A DNA stretch of 58,123 nt, taken from Candidatus Thioglobus sp. GTDB taxonomy: Bacteria > Pseudomonadota > Gammaproteobacteria > PS1 > Pseudothioglobaceae. The position numbers were made by a program, and so were the translations under genes. The notes under the pieces are model-generated. The model saw only the letters and a list, made by a program, of their open reading frames with translations. It had not been told where the DNA came from and did no database searches. This document shows positions 47,928 to 56,824 of the stretch, one piece after another. The stretch spans positions 1 to 58,123 of the forward strand of contig DUCF01000090.1 of assembly GCA_012959965.1 (NCBI GenBank), written 5' to 3'. Positions within the stretch are counted from its first letter, which is position 1. Every line of letters begins with the position of its first letter.

Positions 47928-48878
47928 ATGTTCGAGTCGATTATATCCCTTGTATCAGGCTTTATATTGCTTATTTGGAGCGCTGATGAATTCACCAATA
48001 ATGGCGCTAAAATTGCCAATATTTTCAAGATCTCACCCCTTATTATTGGCCTACTCATTTTTGGCTTTGGCACTTCTGCGCCAGAAATGTTGGTCTCAGG
48101 ATTGGCGGCTTACGAGGGCCACCCAGAGCTGAGCATTGGCAACGCCTTTGGTTCTAATATTTTTAACATCGCTTTAGTGTTGGGCATTACAGCGATCATT
48201 CTCCCTATCAAAGTAAAGCAAGACATTCTAAAAAAAGAATGGCTTTACTTAATGGCATCCACGCTCGTTGCAGGCATCCTGATTTTGGATGGTTATTTAA
48301 GTTTTGCGGATGGTTTAATTCTATTGGGCTTGCTGGCTGTGTTTTTAATTTACACTTTTGTCGCCTCTAAAAAGGGCGACCACCAAGAGTTTGACAATCT
48401 TGCTATTGAAGTCAAACAAGGTCAAACAAAAAAAGTGTGGTTGATGCTTATTATCTCTTTTGTAATACTACTCCTTAGCGCCAAGCTTGTAGTATGGGGA
48501 GGCTCCGAACTTGCAGCCTCGTTCGGCGTCTCTGACTTGCTCATCGGTTTGACGGTGGTAGCGCTCGGCACAAGTCTGCCAGAATTGGCAGTCTCTATTA
48601 GCAGTGCATTGAAAAAACAACACGAAATGGTTGTCGGTAATATCATTGGCTCCAACTTATTTAACACAGTGGGTGTCCTCGCAATTCCGAGCCTTATTCT
48701 GCCTTTTGATGTTCCAGTAGACGTCATCAATCGAGACTATCCATTTATGGTCGCTCTGACGGCTCTGCTGTTTATTGTTTCTTATAGATTCAAGAAAGAA
48801 GGCGTTATTAGGCGCCTAGAGGGTGTGTTACTGCTTGTTGTTCTTGCCGTCTACCTATACTTATTGCTTTGGACTTAG
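47928..48878 (+). CDS. yrbG: Calcium/sodium antiporter, CaCA family (YrbG-like)
   Basis: Cation antiporter with two inverted repeats of five helices. The alpha motifs GFGTSAPEMLVS / GNAFGSNIFNIALVLG and VALGTSLPELAVSISSA / GNIIGSNLFNTVGVLA carry the ion-binding Glu and Asn/Ser residues. The 316 residues match E. coli YrbG. Its last bases overlap tsaE. Confidence 0.94.
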   Translation: MFESIISLVSGFILLIWSADEFTNNGAKIANIFKISPLIIGLLIFGFGTSAPEMLVSGLAAYEGHPELSIGNAFGSNIFNIALVLGITAIILPIKVKQDILKKEWLYLMASTLVAGILILDGYLSFADGLILLGLLAVFLIYTFVASKKGDHQEFDNLAIEVKQGQTKKVWLMLIISFVILLLSAKLVVWGGSELAASFGVSDLLIGLTVVALGTSLPELAVSISSALKKQHEMVVGNIIGSNLFNTVGVLAIPSLILPFDVPVDVINRDYPFMVALTALLFIVSYRFKKEGVIRRLEGVLLLVVLAVYLYLLLWT

Positions 48879-49327
48879 TTGTTAAAAACTTAAGCGAAAC
48901 ACAAGCGATAGCCACAAATCTGGCCAAATGCTGCTCGTCTTTACAAGACGTACTTGTGATTTATTTAATAGGCGATCTGGGCACAGGGAAAACCACGCTT
49001 GCTCAAAGTTTTATTCAATTTTTTGGCTTTGATCGCGTTAAAAGCCCTACTTACTCATTGGTAGAGAGCTACCAAAACGAATCAGCAAACATTCACCATT
49101 TTGACTGTTACCGACTCAGCGACCCTGAGGAGCTCGACTATATTGGTATTCGTGAATATCTCAGCCCAGGCAGTATTCAGCTCATCGAGTGGCCAGAGCT
49201 CGGCAAAGGTGCGATTGCCAAGGCAGATATCTCGATCAGTCTCAAGGGCGATCACGACGAAAGACAAATTAACATCCAGAGCCATAGCGATCTCGGAAAA
49301 AAGGTTATTCAGTGCGCTATTTCATAG
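48869..49327 (+). CDS. tsaE: tRNA threonylcarbamoyladenosine ATPase TsaE
   Basis: ATPase partner of TsaB/TsaD in t6A modification. The 152 residues contain Walker A GDLGTGKTT, then VKSPTYSLVESY and the HHFDCYRLSDPEELDYIG segment with the Walker B-type acids. It starts with TTG inside the end of the antiporter gene and shows no ribosome site, so it is probably translated by coupling. It overlaps the amidase gene by 16 bases. Confidence 0.95.
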   Translation: MDLVVKNLSETQAIATNLAKCCSSLQDVLVIYLIGDLGTGKTTLAQSFIQFFGFDRVKSPTYSLVESYQNESANIHHFDCYRLSDPEELDYIGIREYLSPGSIQLIEWPELGKGAIAKADISISLKGDHDERQINIQSHSDLGKKVIQCAIS

Positions 49328-50442
49328 GTCTTGTTTTATCAGTGGTTATGACGTCAGCCTTCGCTGAGGAAAAAACAACGCTTTTTGATTTTCGCTATTG
49401 GACAGCCCCAAACCACACTCGAATTGTCATTGACACGGAAGCAGACACTGCTTTTAAAGTCAGCGCAAAAGATAATTATGTTTTGCTAAGCGTTAAAAAT
49501 GCCAAAGTACTATCACAAACATTTTCTCACTTATTTTTCGAAGACGAGCGCATCGAGCGAATTCAAATTAAGCGCAGTGGTGATGACATCAGGCTCATTT
49601 TTTACACCAACGAAGTGTTTGAAGTTAAGCACTACACTCTTGCGCCTAACGAAAAATACAAATATCATCGATTGGTCATTGACTTGATTGATCTTCAATC
49701 AAAAACAGCCGTTGCAGATAGCGCAATAGAGCAGGACGATGAACCTGAGCGCAAAGTTGTATTGGTGGACGCTGGTCACGGCGGCGAAGATCCGGGCGCC
49801 TCAGGCAAGAATGGCTCACGTGAAAAAGACGTTAATCTAGCCATCGCACAAAAGCTGGTCGACACCATTAATCAAAGCGACGACATAACAGCCATACTCA
49901 CTCGAAGCGGTGATTACTACATACCCCTTACCGAGCGCATCACTATTGGCTTGGGTAAAAGGGCAACAATGTTTATCTCAATACATGCCGATGCGGTTGA
50001 GAGTACAAGCGCCAAAGGGGCATCCATTTATAGCCTGTCTGAGAAAGGTGAGGTTAGTGAACTGGCCAAACAACTGGAGCAATCCGAGAACTCAGTCGAT
50101 CAGTTTGGCGGCGTAGAAACGGTAATTGATAGCGACCAGTTCCTCAAAACCATGCTCACCGATTTTTCTAGGAAAGACCGAGACATCCAATCACAACAAC
50201 TGGCAGCAACTATTTTAAAGCAAATCAGTACCATTGGTCCGGTTCACAAGAAGACCCCGCAAAAAGCCAATTTCGTTGTACTAAAGTCACCTGCCATCCC
50301 CTCTGTATTGGTGGAAACCGCTTTCATTTCTAACCCCGGACAAGAAGCACGACTCAATGATTCTGTAGAGCAGCAAAAAATTGCCGACGCTATTTTTCAG
50401 GGCATTAAAGATTACTACTCAGCAGTTGCGTCTCAACTATAA
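49312..50442 (+). CDS. amiC: N-acetylmuramoyl-L-alanine amidase with AMIN domain (AmiC-like)
   Basis: Periplasmic amidase that cuts septal peptidoglycan during cell separation. The 376 residues have a signal peptide (MRYFIGLVLSVVMTSAFA), an AMIN domain (about 22-125) and an Amidase_3 domain with zinc ligands in DAGHGGEDPGA, SREKDVN, ISIHADA and the catalytic Glu in LVETAFISNP. No LysM domain, unlike AmiB. tsaE-ami adjacency is common in gammaproteobacteria. Its stop is within six bases of the convergent dsrK stop. Confidence 0.95.
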   Translation: MRYFIGLVLSVVMTSAFAEEKTTLFDFRYWTAPNHTRIVIDTEADTAFKVSAKDNYVLLSVKNAKVLSQTFSHLFFEDERIERIQIKRSGDDIRLIFYTNEVFEVKHYTLAPNEKYKYHRLVIDLIDLQSKTAVADSAIEQDDEPERKVVLVDAGHGGEDPGASGKNGSREKDVNLAIAQKLVDTINQSDDITAILTRSGDYYIPLTERITIGLGKRATMFISIHADAVESTSAKGASIYSLSEKGEVSELAKQLEQSENSVDQFGGVETVIDSDQFLKTMLTDFSRKDRDIQSQQLAATILKQISTIGPVHKKTPQKANFVVLKSPAIPSVLVETAFISNPGQEARLNDSVEQQKIADAIFQGIKDYYSAVASQL

Positions 50443-51987
50443 GGCTTTTGATTCTTGCTGAGAATTTTCACCATCAAGTACCAGCGCTTCACTGACAAGT
50501 TGGTGCACGCTGACCACCATAAAAGGATCAAAATCGTAATACGGCAAGACTTTTGAAAATTGCGATTTGCAAATTGCGCACAGCGCCGCCAACGTATTAA
50601 CGCCACCCTTCTCTTCACTTTGCTTTAATGCTTGCATTCTAGGCAGCGCACCCTTAACTCGCAACTCTAGTAAATCATCGGTCAATAAACCGCCACCGCC
50701 ACCGCAACAAAATGTGGATGCCTTGATCGTGCCTTCCGACATATCAACAAAGTGGTTACAAGCCGCTTTAATCACCTCTCTTGGCAGTATAAATTGCCCA
50801 TTCTCAATGCCACCCATATTGCTGCCTCGAGCCACATTACACGAATCGTGGAAAGTAACAGTTCGATGATCGTTCTTTGATTTGTCGAATGTTAACCGAC
50901 CTTTTTGGATTAAATCGTACGTATATTCAATAATATGTTGCGGCTGTGGGTAGTTTTGATTCAACTGGTTCTGCAGTTGGAGAGCGTATTCATCCGTCGC
51001 GCCGTCGCCAATACCGGTCAATGTATTCCAAAAACTGTAAGCAACCCGCCATGCATGGCCGCACTCACCGACAATAATGCGCTTCACGCCTAAATCAAGC
51101 GCCGCTTTTCGAATTCGTAACGCACCTTCACGCATAATGTCGTAATTGCCAATAAACATACCGAAGTTCGCCCCTTCGGAGGCATAAGAACTCAATGTCC
51201 ACGAGTCACCAGACTGATGAAAAACTTTGGCATAGCCGATCAGGCCGTCAATATGTGGCTCGGCAAAAAAATCAGCCGATGGTGTTATTAGCAAAATTTC
51301 GGCGCCTTGATGGTCAAGCGGCAGTTTCACCGCCACACCGGTGTCTTCTTCAATTTCTTCCTCAAGATCAAGCAAAGTGTCTCGCAAAGCGGGTTCGGGC
51401 ATGCCGAGATTGTTGCCAATTTTTTTGACCTTGCCCAAAATTTGATTGCAATATTTTTGACCCACGCCAATCGCATTCATCACCTCTCGAGCAGCCATTG
51501 TTATCTCTGCAGTATCAATACCATAAGGACAGTACACCGAGCAACGTCGACACTCTGAACACTGATGAAAATAGTTGTACCAATCATCGAGCATGGACTC
51601 ATCGAATTCTTTGGCGCCCACCAATTTAGGAAAATACTTGCCTGCAAAAGTAAAGTGGCGTCGATAAACGCTGCGAAACAGGTCCTGCCTCGCCACTGGC
51701 ATATTTTTTGGATCCCCCGTGCCAAGGAAATAATGACACTTGTCGGCGCAAGCGCCACACTTCACACAAGCATCCAAAAACACAGGAAGGGAACGATATT
51801 TACTGATCGTCTCACCCATTTTTTCAATGGCCACCTGCTGCCAATTGTCAACTTTTTTCCCAGGAAATCCAAGAGACTTTTGCATGTCAGCATTGGCTTT
51901 AAACGGGCCACTACCAGTCATAACGTCACTTTTGAGTGCGGGTGTTTTTAGGTAAGTTTCTAATTTTGGTGTATCAAATTTTTCCAT
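50437..51987 (-). CDS. dsrK: Dissimilatory sulfur-metabolism complex subunit DsrK
   Basis: HdrD-like iron-sulfur subunit that exchanges electrons between quinone (via DsrM) and the DsrC thiol/trisulfide system. The 516 residues contain two 4Fe-4S sites, C74/C77/C80/C84 and C143/C146/C149/C153, and two CCG domains with GECGHAW, HDSCNVAR, FCCGGGGG and ALCAICKSQF for a noncubane cluster. The residues GDPKNMPVARQ between the clusters are typical of DsrK. It directly follows dsrM. The surroundings lack dsrA, dsrB, dsrJ, dsrO and dsrP. Confidence 0.94.
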   Translation of the reverse strand: MEKFDTPKLETYLKTPALKSDVMTGSGPFKANADMQKSLGFPGKKVDNWQQVAIEKMGETISKYRSLPVFLDACVKCGACADKCHYFLGTGDPKNMPVARQDLFRSVYRRHFTFAGKYFPKLVGAKEFDESMLDDWYNYFHQCSECRRCSVYCPYGIDTAEITMAAREVMNAIGVGQKYCNQILGKVKKIGNNLGMPEPALRDTLLDLEEEIEEDTGVAVKLPLDHQGAEILLITPSADFFAEPHIDGLIGYAKVFHQSGDSWTLSSYASEGANFGMFIGNYDIMREGALRIRKAALDLGVKRIIVGECGHAWRVAYSFWNTLTGIGDGATDEYALQLQNQLNQNYPQPQHIIEYTYDLIQKGRLTFDKSKNDHRTVTFHDSCNVARGSNMGGIENGQFILPREVIKAACNHFVDMSEGTIKASTFCCGGGGGLLTDDLLELRVKGALPRMQALKQSEEKGGVNTLAALCAICKSQFSKVLPYYDFDPFMVVSVHQLVSEALVLDGENSQQESKAL

Positions 51988-51989
51988 GA

Positions 51990-52736
51990 TTACCCACCTT
52001 TGCTATTTTTCTCTTTATCAAAAGCCCAATCCGAAATATGACGTTTTTTCCTTGCGTCGTCAACCTGATTGAGAGTTGGAGAGAAAAACACTCCAGGTGC
52101 ATGCAGTATTTTTGAAATAGGGAAAATTGCAATTAAGACAAACACCATAAAGATATGCGCCAGAAAAATACCCCCACTCGGCAATTCAGACCAATCAAAG
52201 GTAATCAAGCCCTCTGCAAAAGCGTAGACCTTACCCATATCGGGATAAAACTGAGCAAATGTCATTAGCGCGCCTGTTAGGGCAATAAGAATCAACAATA
52301 TCAATAATAAATAATCGGATGGCGCAGAAATATAACGAACACGATCCACGAAAAAACGCCTTGCCAATAAACCCGAAAGACCAAATATGAGTGGAAAAGC
52401 CGCGTACCTCAAAGATTCAGTTTGACGCAATATCTCGGGTGTTTCGCCCGGCCAAAAATAAGGCAAATGGCGAATAAACAGCAGCACCAAAGCCCAGTGA
52501 AACAACCAACCAAACAGCCAGGTCCATTTACTGGCCTTAAACAAACTGGAGAACAAAAAAACCTCTCGCATCATTCTAAGAATGACGCCAAACTTAGTGA
52601 GCGGTGCGGGTGCAGTGGGGATTTTTAGTGGCACTGGCGTGCTTGCGTATTGAATCACCTTTAGGGTAACGCCCACCAGACATAGCGATACTGCTAGGTA
52701 GAAAAAGACAGTGAATAAAATGCTCGTTAATGACAT
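51990..52736 (-). CDS. dsrM: Dissimilatory sulfur-metabolism complex membrane subunit DsrM
   Basis: Cytochrome b-type NarI-like membrane protein that carries electrons between the quinone pool and DsrK. The 248 residues have about five to six helices and histidine-bearing segments (LFGWLFHWALVLLFIRHLPYF and FLAHIFMVFVLIAIFPISKILHAP) suited to heme b binding. It lies 62 bases after dsrC and 2 bases before dsrK, forming one operon. Confidence 0.93.
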   Translation of the reverse strand: MSLTSILFTVFFYLAVSLCLVGVTLKVIQYASTPVPLKIPTAPAPLTKFGVILRMMREVFLFSSLFKASKWTWLFGWLFHWALVLLFIRHLPYFWPGETPEILRQTESLRYAAFPLIFGLSGLLARRFFVDRVRYISAPSDYLLLILLILIALTGALMTFAQFYPDMGKVYAFAEGLITFDWSELPSGGIFLAHIFMVFVLIAIFPISKILHAPGVFFSPTLNQVDDARKKRHISDWAFDKEKNSKGG

Positions 52737-52798
52737 AAAGTGTAACCCTAGGCAAAGGACAACATTACGACGTTTGCCAAATTAGCGTGCCAAGGCCA

Positions 52799-53122
52799 TT
52801 AAACACAACCCGTTGGCTTTGGTAGACCTGCAAATCGACAACCTTGCTTTGCAGGACCATAAGGAAATAACGAATACAAATAGCGAGAATTACCCTTATC
52901 GTTGCCCAATCTCTTAGCTATTGCCTTGGTTAAAACGCGCACAGCCGGGGCGAAATCGTACTCTTCGAAGTACTCTTTAAGAAAATTAATAACCTCCCAA
53001 TGTTCTGGAGTGAGTTCAATTTCATCCTCTGCCGCCATAGCTAGAGCAATCTCCTTGCTCCAGTCACCTATGTTTAATAGATAGCCCTCTTCATCCACTT
53101 CAGCGCCAAGTATTGCAGCCAT
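52799..53122 (-). CDS. dsrC: DsrC sulfur carrier
   Basis: Small persulfide/trisulfide carrier. The ATG at 53122 gives 107 residues starting MAAILGAEVDEEGYLLNIGDW; the frame extends 18 codons further upstream but that part is not like DsrC. The C-terminal arm reads GCRFAGLPKPTGCV with both redox cysteines, C95 and the penultimate C106, 11 positions apart. The segment KGNSRYLYSLFPYGPAKQG matches true DsrC of sulfur oxidisers and separates it from TusE, which keeps only the last Cys. No dsrAB lies here, so its partners are probably DsrMK. Confidence 0.95.
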   Translation of the reverse strand: MAAILGAEVDEEGYLLNIGDWSKEIALAMAAEDEIELTPEHWEVINFLKEYFEEYDFAPAVRVLTKAIAKRLGNDKGNSRYLYSLFPYGPAKQGCRFAGLPKPTGCV

Positions 53123-53260
53123 TGTCTTCTGTTTCTCTTTGTTGATTAATAAATATAATGCGTGAGACACGCGCAAAAGCGTCGTCGTCCATAACGATTA
53201 ATTTTACTGATGTGGGGCTTGCAGGGGAACTAAATTACACCCTAATAGTAAGGTATTGGG

Positions 53261-54697
53261 CTAGTTTTCTAGATAAGCATCAACACTTTTAGCAACGCCA
53301 CGGCCCTCGTTAATCGCCCAAACAACCAGCGATTGACCTCGGCGACAGTCGCCTGCAGTGAAGATGCCTTCTTTTGAAGTGGTAAATTCACCGTGCTCAG
53401 CTTTATAGTTACCACGCTCATCGAGCTCAATTTCAGCGTCATCACTAAGGTAGCGCTCAGGCGAAACAAAGCCCATCGACAATAACACTAATTGCGTCTC
53501 CCACCTTTTTTCAGTGCCAGCAATTTCATTTAGTTGTCCATTTTCAAAAGTCACATTAATGGTGTTAATGCCGCTGACATTACCATTGCTATCTTTAACG
53601 AACGATTTAGTCAGTAACTGATAGTTTCTTGGATCTTTTCCGAAAACAGCAGTCGCTTCTTCGTGTCCATAATCCACACGATAAATCACCGGCCATTCCG
53701 GCCATGGATTGCGGTCCACCCTGTCAGCCGGCGGTTGACTCATTAATTCAAAATTAACAATCGATTTTGCGCCCTGTCTAAGTGATGTACCAATACAGTC
53801 TGTGCCGGTATCGCCACCGCCAATCACAATTACATCTTTACCCTTTGCAGAGAACTCATCCTCATCGGTATGTCCATGATCAAGCAGGCTCTTATAATTT
53901 GCCGTTAAGTAACTCATTGCAGGGTAAATACCCTTTGCATCACGGTTGTCCGCCGGCAAATCACGCGCTTTGGTTGCGCCTGTCGTAAATACAACGGCGT
54001 CAAATATCCCTTGTAGCTCGGAGACGCTAATATCTTTGCCAATATCTCTACTAGTGATAAATTCAATTCCTTCATATCTAAGTAAGTCGACACGACGGTT
54101 AACCACGTCTTTTCCTAATTTCATATTAGGGATGCCATACATCAGCAAGCCGCCAATTCGATCACTGCGCTCATAAACCGTTACTGAATGACCCATCTGG
54201 TTTAGTTCATCAGCTGCTGCAAGCCCTGCAGGACCTGAGCCAACAACCGCAACGGCTTTACCTGAGCGATTGACCACCTCTCTAGGGACAATCCAGCCCT
54301 CTTCAAAGCCCTTATCAACGATTGATTGCTCGATGTTTTTAATCGTTACCGCAGGATTAGTAATACCCAAAACACACGAGCCTTCACAAGGTGCTGGGCA
54401 AACTCGACCAGTAAATTCTGGAAAATTATTTGTTTTGTGCAAACACTCAAGCGCTTCACGCCATTGGTCGGTATAAATTAGGTGGTTCCATTCTGGAATG
54501 AGGTTGTCAATTGGGCAGCCATCTGCAGATTGGCAAAAAGGCACTCCGCAATCCATGCATCGTGCACCCTGTTGTTGAAGGTGGTCAATATCATGGGTGC
54601 CGGAGAAAATTTCATCGAAGTCGTTGATACGGATTTCTACATCACGATACGATTCCACTTTCCGCTCAAACTCTATAAAACCTGTTACCTTGCCCAT
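53261..54697 (-). CDS. gltD: Glutamate synthase small subunit-like NADPH oxidoreductase
   Basis: FAD/NADPH-dependent protein with 4Fe-4S clusters. The 478 residues are the canonical GltD length. N-terminal cysteines C47, C50, C55, C61 and C100, C104, C108 form the cluster region; the FAD loop [17 protein letters not shown] is near residue 150 and the NADPH loop [13 protein letters not shown] near 290. gltB is not adjacent. Instead it is first in a run with dsrC-dsrM-dsrK. DsrL, which feeds dsr enzymes, belongs to the same superfamily but is longer (about 650 residues), so a DsrL-like job is inference and an ordinary GltD role remains possible. Confidence 0.9.
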   Translation of the reverse strand: MGKVTGFIEFERKVESYRDVEIRINDFDEIFSGTHDIDHLQQQGARCMDCGVPFCQSADGCPIDNLIPEWNHLIYTDQWREALECLHKTNNFPEFTGRVCPAPCEGSCVLGITNPAVTIKNIEQSIVDKGFEEGWIVPREVVNRSGKAVAVVGSGPAGLAAADELNQMGHSVTVYERSDRIGGLLMYGIPNMKLGKDVVNRRVDLLRYEGIEFITSRDIGKDISVSELQGIFDAVVFTTGATKARDLPADNRDAKGIYPAMSYLTANYKSLLDHGHTDEDEFSAKGKDVIVIGGGDTGTDCIGTSLRQGAKSIVNFELMSQPPADRVDRNPWPEWPVIYRVDYGHEEATAVFGKDPRNYQLLTKSFVKDSNGNVSGINTINVTFENGQLNEIAGTEKRWETQLVLLSMGFVSPERYLSDDAEIELDERGNYKAEHGEFTTSKEGIFTAGDCRRGQSLVVWAINEGRGVAKSVDAYLEN

Positions 54698-54819
54698 TAA
54701 TTATTTCTTTATATTTCACACAGCCTTTGATTATCTCACAATCTGCGCCATCGCTAGATGTAATACGTCACCATAAGGAATCAACAATCATAATATGAAA
54801 GTGTAATTGCAAAGAAAAT

Positions 54820-55482
54820 TTACATACTTTCAGGCTGCGCCTTAATAAAAGCAGGGAACTGATTACACCTCTGTGCAATTGCCACAATCTTCGGATAGGT
54901 CGACAAATCACAGTCAAATCGTTTGGCATTATAAACTTGTGGCACCATGCAAATATCAGCAAGAGTGGGCTGGTTTTGATGGCAAAAATCACCCGTTTCA
55001 TCCTCGTTTAAATGCTTTTCTAGAGCGTCAAATCCTTCCGTTATCCAATGCCTATACCACGTCATTTTTGCTTCTTTATTTACTGACAACTCGTCTTCTA
55101 AATAATTAAGCACACGCAAATTATTCAGTGGATGGATATCACTGCAAATCAGTTGCACGAACGATCGAATACGCGCCTTTGCTAAGGCGTCTTGGTGCAA
55201 AATTGTTGGTGTGGGCTTTAATTCATCTAAGTATTCGCAAATTGCCAAAGATTGTGTTAAGACAACATCACCCCTCCCCGCCTCTCTAACGAGTAATGCT
55301 GGCACCAAACCTTGTGGATTGAGCAATTTATACTCATCAGAAGCTTCTTCTGATTCCAATAAATTAACCCGCTTGCTTTGGTATTGAAGCCCCTTCAGAT
55401 TAAGCGCAATACGAACGCGATAAGCCGCTGACGATCGGGGGTAATCGTATAAAGTAAGTGAGATTTGTTCGGTGTTTCTCAT
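54820..55482 (-). CDS. maiA: Maleylacetoacetate isomerase (zeta-class GST)
   Basis: Isomerises maleylacetoacetate to fumarylacetoacetate with glutathione in tyrosine/phenylalanine breakdown. The 220 residues have the N-terminal motif YPRSSAAYRVRIALNLKGL, where the serines of the zeta-GST SSC motif are kept and the cysteine is Ala, as in many bacterial MaiA. Conserved IHPLNNLRVL follows. ATG overlaps the fahA stop (TAATG). Last of hmgA-fahA-maiA. Confidence 0.95.
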   Translation of the reverse strand: MRNTEQISLTLYDYPRSSAAYRVRIALNLKGLQYQSKRVNLLESEEASDEYKLLNPQGLVPALLVREAGRGDVVLTQSLAICEYLDELKPTPTILHQDALAKARIRSFVQLICSDIHPLNNLRVLNYLEDELSVNKEAKMTWYRHWITEGFDALEKHLNEDETGDFCHQNQPTLADICMVPQVYNAKRFDCDLSTYPKIVAIAQRCNQFPAFIKAQPESM

Positions 55483-56810
55483 TAGATTCTAGCCGATAAT
55501 AAAGTTCCGACCACCTCACCAAAACCAATACGCGGTCGTTGATTGTCTACAGCTTCACACCAGCCCTTCATTATTATTGTATCGCCGTCTTCCAAGAACG
55601 TACGGACTTCACCGTTGTTAAGTGTGATTGGATTCTTACCACCACTCGTCAGCTCTATGAGGGCGCCAGCTTCGCTGATATCGGGGCCCGACTGCGTGCC
55701 GCTGCCAAGTAAATCACCCGCTTGCATATTGCAACCACCCACGCTGTGATGAGCAAGCATTTGTGCTACTGTCCAGTACGAGTGTTTGAAGTTACTTCTC
55801 GACAATCTCTGTGGTGCCTGGTTATTATCGCGCATTTGTTGCGTCTCAATGAGTACTTCAAGCTCTACATCAAAACCGCCCTGCGCTCTATTTTTATCCG
55901 ACTCCAAGTACGACACGGGTTGTGGGTGACCCTCCTCTCGATGCCAAGGCGTTCGATAAGGCGCCAAAGCCTCGGTGGTGACAATCCAAGGGGAGATGGT
56001 TGTGGCGAAGTTTTTTGATAGAAACGGCCCCAGCGGTTGATACTCCCAAGCTTGGATATCTCGTGCCGACCAATCGTTAAGCAGACAAAGGCCAAAAATA
56101 TGATTATCAGTGTCATCGATTGAGATGCGCTCGCCAATTTCATTACCCTTGCCAACAAAAATACCAACCTCTAATTCGTAATCCAATCTCTTAGCCGGGC
56201 CAAAACTTGGTTCAGCAGCATCTGGCGCCTTTGTTTGACCCGTCGGTCTGGCAAATGTTTGACCAGAGACATCGATGGATGAACTTCTACCATGGTAGCC
56301 AATTGGCAGCCATTGGTAATTAGGCAACAGCGGATTGTCTGGACGAAACAATTTACCAATATTGGTGGCATGATGGATCGAAGTGTAAAAATCGGTGTAG
56401 TCACCAATTTGAGCTGGAAGCTTATACTCAGCAGCTGACTGTGGAATTAAACAGCTTGAGATTGTCTTTTCCAGCGGACTGCCTTTTGTCAAACCGTCTG
56501 AGAGAACCAACCTAAGCTTAGACCAGGCATCAACACCCATGGACATGAATTTGTTTAAACTATTTTGAGCGCAAACCTTAAGGCTTTTTTGAATTGATGT
56601 ATTAAACAGCTTGCACCTCTCTAGCTTCACCAAATCAACAATTTCATCACCAATAGCAACGCCAACGCGAAAAGTCTCTTTACTTTCTTTGCGCTTAAAC
56701 ACAGCAAAAGGCAAGTTTTGAATAGGGAAATGCTCATGGTCGTTAGCCGATCCAACCCAGCTTTGGCGGTTTAGGTCGTGGGTGGAGTTTAAATTTGTAT
56801 TTTGCATCAT
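55482..56810 (-). CDS. fahA: Fumarylacetoacetase
   Basis: Hydrolyses fumarylacetoacetate to fumarate and acetoacetate. The 442 residues contain the metal- and substrate-binding stretches TDFYTSIHHATNIGKLFRP, GYHGRSSSIDVSG, LDYELEVGIFVG, LLNDWSARDIQAWEY and KNFATTISPWIVT. The ATG at 56810 is followed by a second Met that could also serve. It starts 14 bases after hmgA. Confidence 0.97.
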   Translation of the reverse strand: MMQNTNLNSTHDLNRQSWVGSANDHEHFPIQNLPFAVFKRKESKETFRVGVAIGDEIVDLVKLERCKLFNTSIQKSLKVCAQNSLNKFMSMGVDAWSKLRLVLSDGLTKGSPLEKTISSCLIPQSAAEYKLPAQIGDYTDFYTSIHHATNIGKLFRPDNPLLPNYQWLPIGYHGRSSSIDVSGQTFARPTGQTKAPDAAEPSFGPAKRLDYELEVGIFVGKGNEIGERISIDDTDNHIFGLCLLNDWSARDIQAWEYQPLGPFLSKNFATTISPWIVTTEALAPYRTPWHREEGHPQPVSYLESDKNRAQGGFDVELEVLIETQQMRDNNQAPQRLSRSNFKHSYWTVAQMLAHHSVGGCNMQAGDLLGSGTQSGPDISEAGALIELTSGGKNPITLNNGEVRTFLEDGDTIIMKGWCEAVDNQRPRIGFGEVVGTLLSARI

Positions 56811-56824
56811 AATTTTTTTATTGT

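Noticed and set aside
53261-54697. Calling the GltD-like gene dsrL outright
   Set aside because: Length (478) and N-terminus are those of ordinary GltD; the C-terminal extension of DsrL is missing.
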